From: Azorinus chamasolen
Lineage: Eukaryota; Mollusca; Bivalvia; Cardiida; Solecurtidae
Length of the DNA: 64,000 bases
Reading direction: 5' to 3'
Assembly (NCBI GenBank): GCA_963576725.1
Contig: OY755247.1
Coordinates: 16,308,526-16,372,525 of the forward strand
Shown here piece after piece: positions 19,888 to 27,890 of the stretch (the stretch's first letter is position 1; the number at the start of each line of letters is the position of its first letter). The position numbers were made by a program, and so were the translations under genes. The notes under the pieces are model-generated. The model did not search any database and was not told the DNA's origin. It was given only the letters and a program-made list of their open reading frames with translations.

Positions 19888-20104
19888 TTAACCCATTCCC
19901 TCATATTGACGCCTCTGTAAAAGCCACTTTATGAAACCATGGTAATAAATAGAGCATTTGCTCCTATGGAGCCAATGCTCTATTTATCACAATGGTTTAA
20001 AAACTAAAAAATTCAAAATATCATTTTCTCTAGTTAATGCTCCTTTTTGGTAGATTTATTCAAAGAGGTTGAATCTAAATATAGCCTATGAGGTAATGGG
20101 TTCA
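19888..20104. mobile_element. TH-E MITE
   Basis: TTAACCCATTCCCTCATATT to GAGGTAATGGGTTCA. It begins 22 bases after the exon f donor junction. The hairpin AGAGCATTTGCTCCTATGGA is nearly intact and the right duplication is TTCA rather than TTAA. Confidence 0.8.
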
Positions 20105-20176
20105 GGTGGCCAACAGGTATTATTTATCAACCCAACAGACACACAGCATTGTTTCAATCCTAATTTAACGTTTTGT

Positions 20177-20342
20177 AGCCCTTTACCTTATGAATATTAA
20201 TTACAGATATAAAGGCATCATGAATATGTATTATATCTACATGAACTTTTATACTGACATATGGACACATGAAGCGAGGGTCATGGCAGAAACGATAGAA
20301 TCGGGGCTATTTAATTGCATTAGCGAACAGAGCAACCACTAA
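20177..20342. mobile_element. TH-A left half
   Basis: CCCTTTACCTTATGAATATT, GGCATCATGAATATGTATTA, GTCATGGCAGAAACGATAG and GCATTAGCGAACAGAGCAAC. It is cut by the TH-D at 20343. Confidence 0.6.
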
Positions 20343-20594
20343 TTAACCCTTCACTTGCTATTCATGTGAATATACCTACATGTACCTGTAAATAGTGAAG
20401 ACCCAGATGAGACAGCTCCTGCAGGAGCTGTCTCATCAGGGTCTGCACTATTTACAAGTTGATTGTGCAACCAGTGCACGCCACAGCAATGATTGCACAG
20501 CGAAATACTTATACACAGCGAATACGTAATTATGCAACAGGGCATGGGTAAAGAAGGAGAAATGTATTTTAAAATTCAGCAAGAGAAGGGTTAA
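20343..20594. mobile_element. TH-D MITE, full length
   Basis: TTAACCCTTCACTTGC to GAGAAGGGTTAA. Perfect hairpin: AGACCCAGATGAGACAGCTC with apex AGCTCCTGCAGGAGCT and partner GTCTCATCAGGGTCTGCACT. The right side carries GTGCAACCAGTGCACGCCAC and CATGGGTAAAGAAGGAGAAA, shared by all copies. The 60-odd-residue frames in these copies are artefacts. Confidence 0.9.
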
Positions 20595-20895
20595 ATGGTT
20601 TCTACTGGGACCATCTCATTTGGGTCTACTATGTTTGCAAAGACATCAAAAGGTGTCTTTATCGGGTAAAGGGTTTAACCCTTTACTCCATAAATACGCC
20701 TTTGCAAACAGAATGGACCCAGATAAGACCACTGTGATATATGCTCTGTTTGCTGATTATATAATAGAGATATGATTCTACAGATTTTGCCATGGTCAAA
20801 GATTCCTGTGTTCATTTGTTATTATTGCAATTAATCTAATTAATATTTATGTTGTCATTATCTCCTACATGAATATTCATGGAATAAAGGGTTTA
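20595..20895. mobile_element. Two TH-A copies, both reduced
   Basis: 20595-20676 is a right end (GGGTCTACTATGTTTGCAAA ... GTAAAGGGTTTAA). 20672-20895 is a copy with a shortened stem (GCAAACAGAATGGACCCAGA, GATTCTACAGATTTTGCCAT, ATGGAATAAAGGGTTTAA). Confidence 0.65.
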
Positions 20896-20924
20896 AGCAA
20901 GCTTCATCAGAGCTTTGGATGAAG

Positions 20925-21065
20925 GTGTACATGTATATAACAAATTCTAAACTCGTAATTTTTCTACCAAACCTTTTGTCGAAGAGAGGATTCTAAACGG
21001 TCGTCACATTATAGGATTTCTTAGGGAAATTAAGGAGTTATTCGAGGAAATAAAAGTTCACATCT
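20925..21065. mobile_element. H-5 repeat, degraded
   Basis: TTTTTCTACCAAACCTTTTG, GAAGAGAGGATTCTAAACGG and TTATTCGAGGAAATAAAAGT. Confidence 0.5.
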
Positions 21066-21099
21066 TATGAAATCTACTGCCAAACTGATAGTGAGGTGG

Positions 21100-21514
21100 T
21101 TTTGTCTCTTTACTCCAAAGAAACGCTTTGTCACGCCTTGGCAAACAGAGTAGACACATAAGGCGTCTGATCAGGGTCTGCTCTGCTTGCTTATGAAATA
21201 CTATAGATATGAGCCTACAGTTTTTGACAGGGCTTAAACTATGCCGTTATAAAAATTAATCTAATTAGCCATTTACCTGTTCTATGTTTATTTCAAATTT
21301 CAATACCTAATGAATATTCGTTAACAAAATAGTTATAAAGATATATGCAAGGTGGAACATTGTAGACATTTTAGAAAGCAAAGAAACAGATCTATCAAAT
21401 TCTGTTAGCAAACAGAGTAGACCCTCATCAGACGGCTCCTCTGGGAGCCGTCTGATCTGGGTCTACTCTGTTTGCAAATGTGTGAAAACACGTTTATATG
21501 ACGGAAAGGGTTAA
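21100..21514. mobile_element. TH-A remnant followed by TH-B
   Basis: 21100-21266 is TH-A (TTTACTCCAAAGAAACGC, GGCAAACAGAGTAGACACAT, GATCAGGGTCTGCTCTGC). 21268-21514 is TH-B (TTACCTGTTCTATGTTTATT, GGTGGAACATTGTAGACATT, apex GGCTCCTCTGGGAGCC, GGAAAGGGTTAA). Confidence 0.75.
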
Positions 21515-21595
21515 TATCAACGATGTGTGTATTTCGTACATGAATACCGGTATTCATGGCGTAAAGGATTAACCTCCTATTACCAATATATTCAA

Positions 21596-21757
21596 ATTCT
21601 GAAAGGAGGTGATCCCCCGAGAGCAAACATTGCAACACAAAAAGAGAAAATTGCAGACTCGGTTTTATTGAGTCTGTTCATGAACAGTAATTGAAAGTGC
21701 AACACTGCTCACGCCCCCTAGCACCGGCTTAAGCGGTATTCAATTTTCAAGTTGACT
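21596..21757. repeat. Unclassified conserved repeat, copy 1
   Basis: AAAAAGAGAAAATTGCAGAC, TCGGTTTTATTGAGT, GTGCAACACT, CGCCCCCTAGCACCG and TTAAGCGGTATTCAATTTTC match 61575-61712 in the same order and spacing. There is no terminal repeat and no open frame. Confidence 0.7.
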
Positions 21758-21894
21758 CGTAAAAATCATAATGAGTAGTTTTAGCAACTCTAACTTCCAT
21801 TTCTAGGGTACATCCAGCAAGACATTTTTGAAAGCAACAAATGAAGTAAACAATTTTGAACCTGATATTTCCGAGTCTACACTATTTGCTTATA

Positions 21895-22105
21895 TCACAC
21901 ACACCTTTTGACGCGTCTGTAAAAGTCACTTTTTGAAACCATTGTGATAAATAGAGAATTTTCTCCATAGTAGCAAACACTCTGTTTATCGCAATGGTTT
22001 CGAAACTACTTCTAAAATGTTTCCTTTACTCTAGAAAATGTTCCTTTTCGTTAGATTTGTTCAAAGGGGTTTGGTCTAAGATAGTCTTTGAGGGAATGGG
22101 TTATT
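21895..22105. mobile_element. TH-E MITE, left end worn
   Basis: CCTTTTGACGCGTCTGTAAA, AAACCATTGTGATAAATAGA, TATCGCAATGGTTTCGAAAC and GAGGGAATGGGTTA. It ends 56 bases before exon g. Confidence 0.75.
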
Positions 22106-22161
22106 AACACCCAGATGTTTTGTTTGCCTTTAAATGATACAATTGTTTTGTTTGTTTTCAG

Positions 22162-22203
22162 GGTGTCTTCATTGCAGTGATTCTCTGTTTTATAAATGCC
22201 GAG
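22162..22203 (+). CDS. Class B1 GPCR, exon g (42-nt TM7 exon)
   Basis: The acceptor TTGTTTTCAG ends at 22161 and the donor GTAAGT is at 22204. It encodes exactly 14 residues, GVFIAVILCFINAE, the second half of TM7 with the conserved Gly after the QG motif. A separate 42-nt exon here is a hallmark of secretin-family genes. In vertebrate CRF1, calcitonin and PTH receptors it can be skipped in frame. Confidence 0.93.
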
Positions 22204-22242
22204 GTAAGTTCTTTCAGTTTCACGAAAAAATAATAATGTTGA

Positions 22243-22445
22243 ATTTCGATATCCCAAACTCGGAAACTTCAAACTTCGAGTAAAACAATTTGTCCTTCCA
22301 AAATTGACAATACAGAATTGTTCTAAAATGTTTCATTGCGCATATCTGGAAACACATCTGACAGCTTTATGCAGGTCGAACGTAATGCTGAAAGCTCCTA
22401 CAAGGAGCTTTCAGCATTACTTTAGACCTGCATTAAGCTGTGAAC
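22243..22445. mobile_element. TA-3 MITE, right end lost
   Basis: GAATTTCGATATCCCAAACT, CAGGTCGAACGTAATGCTGA, apex AAGCTCCTACAAGGAGCTT and CATTACTTTAGACCTGCATT. Confidence 0.65.
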
Positions 22446-22486
22446 TTAAAATACATGTATATGATAATATAATTATTATTGTTATT

Positions 22487-22734
22487 ATTGTCCTGTTTTA
22501 TTAACCTGTCAAAATTTAAATAATTCTACGCTTGCTGAATACGCCATAAATAGCTTCGGTTGATATCGATTGTTTCCGCAAATAAAATCTGTCCTACTTG
22601 GTTTATTTGAGTACTTGTACACTTATTGTGAATCTCGTGAAAAACGTTTGAAACACAGGTTTACCCAAGCTAAATATATCATTTCAGTGACGTAGGAATA
22701 TTCACATTTTGACAGGTCAATAAAACAGGACAAT
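22487..22734. mobile_element. Single-copy MITE with ~30-bp inverted ends
   Basis: ATTGTCCTGTTTTATTAACC at the left and GGTCAATAAAACAGGACAAT at the right, continuing inwards as CTGTCAAAAT/ATTTTGACAG. It is flanked by ATT-rich DNA. No other copy was seen in the window. Confidence 0.75.
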
Positions 22735-22782
22735 ACATGTATTATTATTCATTATTATAATTATTACATGTATTATTATTAT

Positions 22783-23612
22783 TAGCTCGTCTGTTTCGAA
22801 GAAAGGTTGAGCTATTGTGATCACTCAGGGTCGTAGGCCTCGTTGTTGTCGTCGGTGTAAAAAAACTTTAATGTAGCTCATTACTCGAAAGTATAAGAGG
22901 TATCAACATGAAACTTCATATGTTACATGTAGTAGATCTCATTGAGCGGAAGGCCACTACATAAGAACCGTAACTCTTGATTTCAAAATTTTGGAGTTAT
23001 GGCCCTTAATGTTTAGCTCGCCAGCGCACGAAGTGCTCAGGGTGAGCTTTTGTGATCACTTGATGTCTGTCGGCGTGCATTTGTCGTCAACAATTCGAAC
23101 CTTTAAAAATCTCTGAAACTACAGGGTTCTCAGCTTTTATCTTTAGCATATAGCATCACCTGAAAACTGAAAATCTTCATCTCTGAAACTGGAAGGTTCT
23201 CAGCTTTCATATTTGGCACATAGCCTCATGTTCAGGCCTCTACAAAAGTTATATAGATTTTGCCCTGGGGTGGTCAAAACTGGCCCCGCCCCAGGGATGG
23301 CCAGTTTGCAATAGAAACATATAGTGAAAACTTTGAAATTCTTCTCCTCTGAAGCTGGAAGGTTCTCAGCTTTAATATTTTGCACATAGTATCATGTTCA
23401 GGTCCTCCACAAAAGTTATATAAATTATCCCCCTGGGGTCAAAATTTGCCCCGCCCAAGGTGTGGCAAGTTTTCAATAGAAACATATTATGAAAACTTTG
23501 AAAATTTGGCACATAGCATCATGTTCAGGTCCTCTACATAAGATATATAAACAATGCCCCTGGGGTCCAAATCAGACAAGCATTGGCACCGCACGCTGCT
23601 CTTGTTATTGTT
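22783..23612. repeat. Dispersed repeat with nested AGCTCAC element
   Basis: 22783-23010 matches 17905-18140 (CTTTAATGTAGCTCATTACT, TTTTGGAGTTATGGCCCTTA). 23011-23568 is an AGCTCAC repeat (AGCTCGCCAGCGCACGAAGT, GGTTCTCAGCTTTCATATTT, three units). 23570-23612 resumes the outer repeat's end (AATCAGACAAGCATTGGCAC). Confidence 0.6.
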
Positions 23613-23658
23613 GTTGTTGTTATTGTCGTTTTTACTGTATTCTGTACATTACTTTCAG

Positions 23659-23761
23659 GTTCGAGCTGAAATCCGGAAGTTCCGGGTGCAGAGACAATTA
23701 CGTCGTGGCAGCACCGGATCTACAGTCGTCAGATGCTCTAAGATGAAGTTTAAGCGAGAAA
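23659..23761 (+). CDS. Class B1 GPCR, exon h (proximal cytoplasmic tail)
   Basis: The acceptor ACATTACTTTCAG ends at 23658 and the donor GTAATT is at 23762. 103 nt, entering in phase 0 and leaving in phase 1. It encodes VRAEIRKFRVQRQLRRG, the helix 8 and basic proximal tail, then STGSTVVRCSKMKFKRE. The donor was chosen because its phase joins perfectly to exon i (codon A|CC, Thr). If the donor is missed, the frame runs 15 more codons to a TAG at 23806-23808, a possible short alternative end. Confidence 0.88.
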
Positions 23762-23901
23762 GTAATTTTTCAACTGAAAGAACTAGTAATCATGTTTTAT
23801 TACATTAGTTTTAGTTGTGTCCTTTATGTAATAACTCATTCACAAACAATAACTGTTCAGTCGCGAACATAACCTGTCAAACTCATTTCTTTTCAGTGAT
23901 C

Positions 23902-24338
23902 CCTTTCACTGTTCTATATTTATTCCACATTTCACCCATTACCTAATAGGCTCTTTCTAGATACAACCTCTTTGAATAAATCTACCGAAAAGGAGCATTA
24001 ACTAGAGAAAAAGAAAATTTTAGAATTTTGTAGTTTGAAACTATTGTGATAAATAGAGCATTTACTCCTATAGGAGCAAATGCTCTATTTATCACAATGG
24101 TTTCACAAAGTGACTTCTACAGAGTCGTCAAAAGTCGTCAATATGAGGGAATGGGTTAATACCTACTGCACTGACAAAAAAGTTATACTGGAACATTGTA
24201 GCCATTTTAGAAAATAAACATACCTATCAAATTCTACTAACAAACAGAGCAAACCCTTAACAGAAGGCTCTTATAGAAGATCTGGGTCATCTCTGTTTGC
24301 AAAAACGTGAAAGGGCGTTTGTATGACAGAAAGCGTTA
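23902..24338. mobile_element. TH-B MITE split by a TH-E insertion
   Basis: CCCTTTCACTGTTCTATATT up to TTTCA, then after the insert ATACCTACTGCACTGAC, GGAACATTGTAGCCATTTTA, ACAAACAGAGCAAACCCTTA and GACAGAAAGCGTTAA. Intact TH-B copies have TTTCAATACC at the breakpoint. Confidence 0.8.
23934..24159. mobile_element. TH-E MITE nested in TH-B
   Basis: CCCATTACCTAATAGGC to GAGGGAATGGGTTAA, bounded by TTCA at the left and TTAA at the right. The hairpin AGAGCATTTACTCCTATAGG / GAGCAAATGCTCTATTTATC is intact. Confidence 0.85.
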
Positions 24339-24340
24339 AA

Positions 24341-24470
24341 CAGTAAAGCCCCGCTAATAACGACCACTCAAAAGAACTGTTATTCACGGCTTTTAAAACA
24401 GGCGGTAGCTGAAAGCCTGACAAAGAGATAGCTCCCATAGGGTTTGTCTGCATACATTTGTCATGTAGTA
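24341..24470. mobile_element. TA-2 MITE, shortened
   Basis: CAGTAAAGCCCCGCTAATAA, AACAGGCGGTAGCTGAAAGC and AGATAGCTCCCATAGGG. The right end is lost at the next element. Confidence 0.55.
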
Positions 24471-25066
24471 ACCCTTTACACAATTAGTACGCCTTTCTTT
24501 GTCTTTGCAAACAGAGTAGACCCAGATCAGACAGCTGATCAGGATCTGCTCTTATTGCTTATGGTATAACATAGTTCTATTTCTAGAGTATTTTTCTGAG
24601 CCAAAATGCCCTGTGTTTATATATAATTATGCTATTATAGAAAATAATTTAATTAATATTCATGATGTTATAATTAAATGCCCTCAAACAAAAGTTTGTT
24701 TTTTTTTTTTGGGGGGGGGGGGGGGTTTGGGGGGGGTATACTGGAGTCACCATGTCCGTCCGGTTGTCCGGATTTAGTATGTTACTTTATTATAATGAAT
24801 TTCGTTTGAATTTCGTTACTCTTCATTGAATTTGAGTACCGTTGAACACCATCTGAAGTTCTGCACCTGCGATAAAGGTTTTGATTTGTCGCTTAATGCA
24901 TGAATGAATGATCTCCCTTTTCGTAATTTAAGAAATGCAAATTTTAATGGCCGGGAGCTTTATTTCTATAACCCCCATCTCTGTGTCAAATGTGCTAGTG
25001 GGGGTATTCATCACCTTTAGTGGCAGTTCTAGTTTCTTTCATGAATATTCCAGGAGCAAAGGGTTA
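24467..25066. mobile_element. TH-A MITE split by a GGGGTATA insert
   Basis: CCCTTTACACAATTAGTACG and GCAAACAGAGTAGACCCAGA to TATTCATGATGTTATAATT. After the insert (about 24678-25038: long T and G runs, GGGGTATACTGGAGTCACCA, TGTCCGTCCGGTTGTCC, GGGGGTATTCATCACC, GCAGTTCTAG) it resumes as TTTCATGAATATTCCAGGAG and CAAAGGGTTAA. Confidence 0.75.
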
Positions 25067-25249
25067 AGCGACAACCAGTCTTTAAATACTTCTATTTGAA
25101 TAAATCATGCTGTAGTTACATTTCATTACTACTGAGCACCGTTGTAAGTAGAACAACAAGAACTGTTACTGTTTTGAAAGTATTTGCTCCTAAATTTCTA
25201 ATGCATCAGTCACATAATTATGTCACGGCAGCTGTACGGTCTAAACTTT

Positions 25250-25680
25250 CTTGGGCCAACAGCATTTCAACATGCGCCACATAATTCTTACGACAATATA
25301 CTGCAGTGGTCACATATTCTATGGCCGCCCTACGGCGTATTTTGAATTTGTTGAGACAGAAAATTTACTGCTGCTCCTGCGCAGAGCCAGTAAGGCCACC
25401 ATAGGTTGTACTGGCACGGACGCCGTACGGTGCCAGTACAACCAGTATGGCGCTACCCCTACACAACATGGTTGAAAAAACCTACGACGGCCGTAGAAAT
25501 CATAACTCCTCCTTTAAAAGTATAGGGTGACCGTACGGCCTGTAAAATTTAGCGATACACTGTTCAGCGGCCTTGTGGCGAGCGCCGTAGAATTTCTACC
25601 GCCGCTTCTCAATTTCAGTGATAACGGCCGCAGTACGGCTGCCATAGAGCAAATGTGGCTGGGGTTTAAGGCTGCAAGAA
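25250..25680. other. GC-rich island with repeated CCGTACGG and a hairpin
   Basis: Much richer in CpG than its surroundings, with CGCCGTACGG, GGCCGTAGAA, CCGTACGGCC, GCCGCAGTACGGC and similar palindromic words. Perfect 14-base arms GGTTGTACTGGCAC (25404-25417) and GTGCCAGTACAACC (25430-25443) enclose 12 bases containing CGCCGTACG. No open frame is convincing. Confidence 0.5.
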
Positions 25681-25731
25681 AATGTGAATGATCCTACAGC
25701 GACCAGTTAAAATAGGTCAACAAGAGTGCCT

Positions 25732-25943
25732 TTAACCCATTACCTCATGGGCATTTTTTTGGATACAACTTCTTTGAATAAATCTACCAAAAGGAGCATT
25801 AACTAGAGAAAAGGAAATTTTTAGAATTGTGTAGTTTGAAACCATTGTGATAAATAGAGCATTTGCTCCTATTTATCACAATGGTTTCACAAAGTTACTT
25901 TTACAGAGTCGTCAAAAGTCGTCAGTATGAGGGAATGGGTTAA
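25732..25943. mobile_element. TH-E MITE with hairpin tip deleted
   Basis: TTAACCCATTACCTCATGGG to GAGGGAATGGGTTAA. AAATAGAGCATTTGCTCC runs straight into TATTTATCACAATGG, with the second arm's tip lost. Confidence 0.85.
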
Positions 25944-26198
25944 AAAGTGTATTTGGTAACTTAATGCAGAACGAGAGCTACAACCTGCCTAGAAATTTCA
26001 GAATTAACTTTTAGCCTGCTTTTGGAGGATCTGCAATTATCTTGGAAGAACAGTTTGGATCCAGATGGGACGTAGAATAATTCAGCCTCTCATTCGGGTC
26101 CAAACATTTCGACACAGTGGTTACATCTTTGAAAAGAGATGGCATACAATATGCTGCGAAATCTTAGAAGAAATTTTCATTTAACGAAATAAATTTTG
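25944..26198. other. Intron with MITE scraps
   Basis: GGTAACTTAATGCAGAACGA (TA-2-like) at about 25965 and a TH-C stem (ACAGTTTGGATCCAGATGGG / CTCATTCGGGTCCAAAC) at 26050-26096. Confidence 0.4.
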
Positions 26199-26398
26199 TT
26201 AATCCATTCCCTCCTACTGGCGCTTTTTGATTCCACTGTAACTGTCACTTTGTGAAACTATTGTGATAAATAGATTTATCACAATGGTTTCAAAACTACA
26301 CAATTCTGAAAGTCTCCATTTCTCTAGCAAATACTCCTTTTCAGTAGATTTATTCAAAGTGGTTGGGTCTAAAAATAGCCTATGAGGGAATCAATTAA
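26199..26398. mobile_element. TH-E MITE with deleted hairpin
   Basis: TTAATCCATTCCCTCCTACT to GAGGGAATCAATTAA. The stem is reduced to ATTGTGATAAATAGATTTATCACAATGG (each half under 15 bases). It ends 99 bases before exon i. Confidence 0.75.
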
Positions 26399-26497
26399 GC
26401 GGGCTAAATGTTTAACTGTTTTGAGCGATAGTTGTTGGAAAACTTTATTGTAATAATACATGTGTATAATACAAATGTAAATGTATTTTTACTGCAG

Positions 26498-26880
26498 CCA
26501 TCGCACCTTGTGAAAACACAGACTTTAGTATGCCGATGATTACTGTCGAAAACGGAACGCTTGTGCCTGCTAGTAAACAGAAAGAGGACGAACCATTTCT
26601 TGAAGTCAACAAGAGCGAGAAGTGTGACACTATAAGACTATACAACAACATGCAGTCATCTAATGTAGAAGACACGTGTGTGCAAAATGAGACACCATTG
26701 CACGACATAAATTGTAAGAAGAAGCAATCAAACTCTGTGGAAAAGGAGCTCGAGATGGAAGTGTTGAATGATCCAAAATTGACAGGCTGTGATAATGCGG
26801 GTAATGATATGACTAATGGTGTAAGTGAAGAGCTCGTGCACTGGAACCAAGAAAGAGTGTCGCGGAGTAACAAAACATGA
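26498..26880 (+). CDS. Class B1 GPCR, exon i (distal cytoplasmic tail and stop)
   Basis: The acceptor TATTTTTACTGCAG ends at 26497. The exon enters in phase 1 and reads without interruption to TGA at 26878-26880 (127 residues). The tail is hydrophilic, Glu/Asp/Lys/Ser/Asn-rich with many Ser/Thr (MPMITVENGTLV, KEDEPFLEVNKSEK, SVEKELEMEVLND), as expected of a regulated cytoplasmic tail with kinase and arrestin sites. Such tails are not conserved, so this exon rests on splice phase and coding character. A short duplicated TGTAGATATTGAGACACATG follows the stop. I see no AATAAA signal close by. Confidence 0.8.
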
Positions 26881-26975
26881 TCTAACCTTATAATTTGACA
26901 AAAACAAATGAGATTGTAGATATTGAGACACATGAAACTGTAGATATTGAGACACATGAAACATAAACTGCATCA

Positions 26976-27179
26976 TTAACCCTTTCCTCCATAAATACGC
27001 CTTTCTACGCCTCTGTAATAGTCACCTTGAAACCACCTCTGGAGCATATGCTCTTCTTATCACAATAGTTTCTATACTTCACAATGATAACATTTTCCTT
27101 TTCTCTAGTAAGTGCTCCTTTTCGGTAGATTTATTCAAAGAGGTTGGGTCTAAAATTAGCCTATGGAGAAAAGGGTTAA
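26976..27179. mobile_element. TH-E MITE downstream of the receptor stop
   Basis: TTAACCCTTTCCTCCATAAA to GGAGAAAAGGGTTAA. The apex is partly deleted. It shares TTAA 27176-27179 with the next element. Confidence 0.8.
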
Positions 27180-27413
27180 CCCTTTCTCTGTTTTAATATT
27201 CATGTGACGAATAATGACTTTATGAATATTTATTAGCTTATTTTTTATAATGGCATATGTATATAGGGTATTTTGGTTTTGGTAGAAACAGTAGAGTCAG
27301 GTATATTTATAATTTCGTAAGCAAACGGAGCAGATTCTGATCAGACGGCTCCTATATGGGTCTACTCTGTTTGCAAATGAGCGAAAAGGCGCTTATGTCA
27401 GGGAAAGGGTTAA
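27176..27413. mobile_element. TH-A MITE
   Basis: TTAACCCTTTCTCTGTTTTA to CAGGGAAAGGGTTAA. The stem is AAGCAAACGGAGCAGATTCT and the apex is shortened to GGCTCCTATATGGGTC. Confidence 0.8.
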
Positions 27414-27486
27414 GATGATGACCGGCATCACTGAAAATTGACTAGTAAGAATTTGAGAAAAAAAACCACAATAAAACTGAGGTCCT

Positions 27487-27690
27487 TTAACCCTTTCGCT
27501 GCCAATGCCAGATCTGTGATTACCTATGCAAACAGTTTGGATCAAGATGAGACGCCGAGTAACTAGGCGTCTCATCAGGATCCAAACTGTTTGTTACTGT
27601 TACTATTTTTTGAAACAAAAATGTGGAAAATAAAAAAAAATTTGTAGCAGACGACAAAGTTAGCAGACGACATAATTTCAGTACGGGAAA
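27487..27690. mobile_element. TH-C MITE, right end lost
   Basis: TTAACCCTTTCGCTGCCAAT, TATGCAAACAGTTTGGATCA, GACGCCGAGTAACTAGGCGT and AGCAGACGACAAAGTTAGC. Confidence 0.75.
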
Positions 27691-27890
27691 TAAGTCACAA
27701 TATCCTTTGCAACCAGTGTAGACCCAGATGAGATGGCTTCTATGTTTGTCATGATACACTTTTCGTTAAAACATGCCTTTATAGTCATGGCTTACCTTTT
27801 ACTCCATAGATATGCCTTTCTGTGACCTATAGGAGCTATCTAGTCAGGGTCTGCTCTGTTTGCTTATGATATTATATAGATATGATTCTA

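Noticed and set aside
21600..21625. AAAGGAGGTGATCCCCC looking like an anti-Shine-Dalgarno/16S end
   Set aside because: Only a short match. The surrounding sequence is a two-copy nuclear repeat and no rRNA is present.
26445..26976. Minus-strand frames of 170 and 82 residues over exon i
   Set aside because: Antisense of the receptor tail. The plus-strand exon fits the splice phase and the minus frames have no start context or family match.
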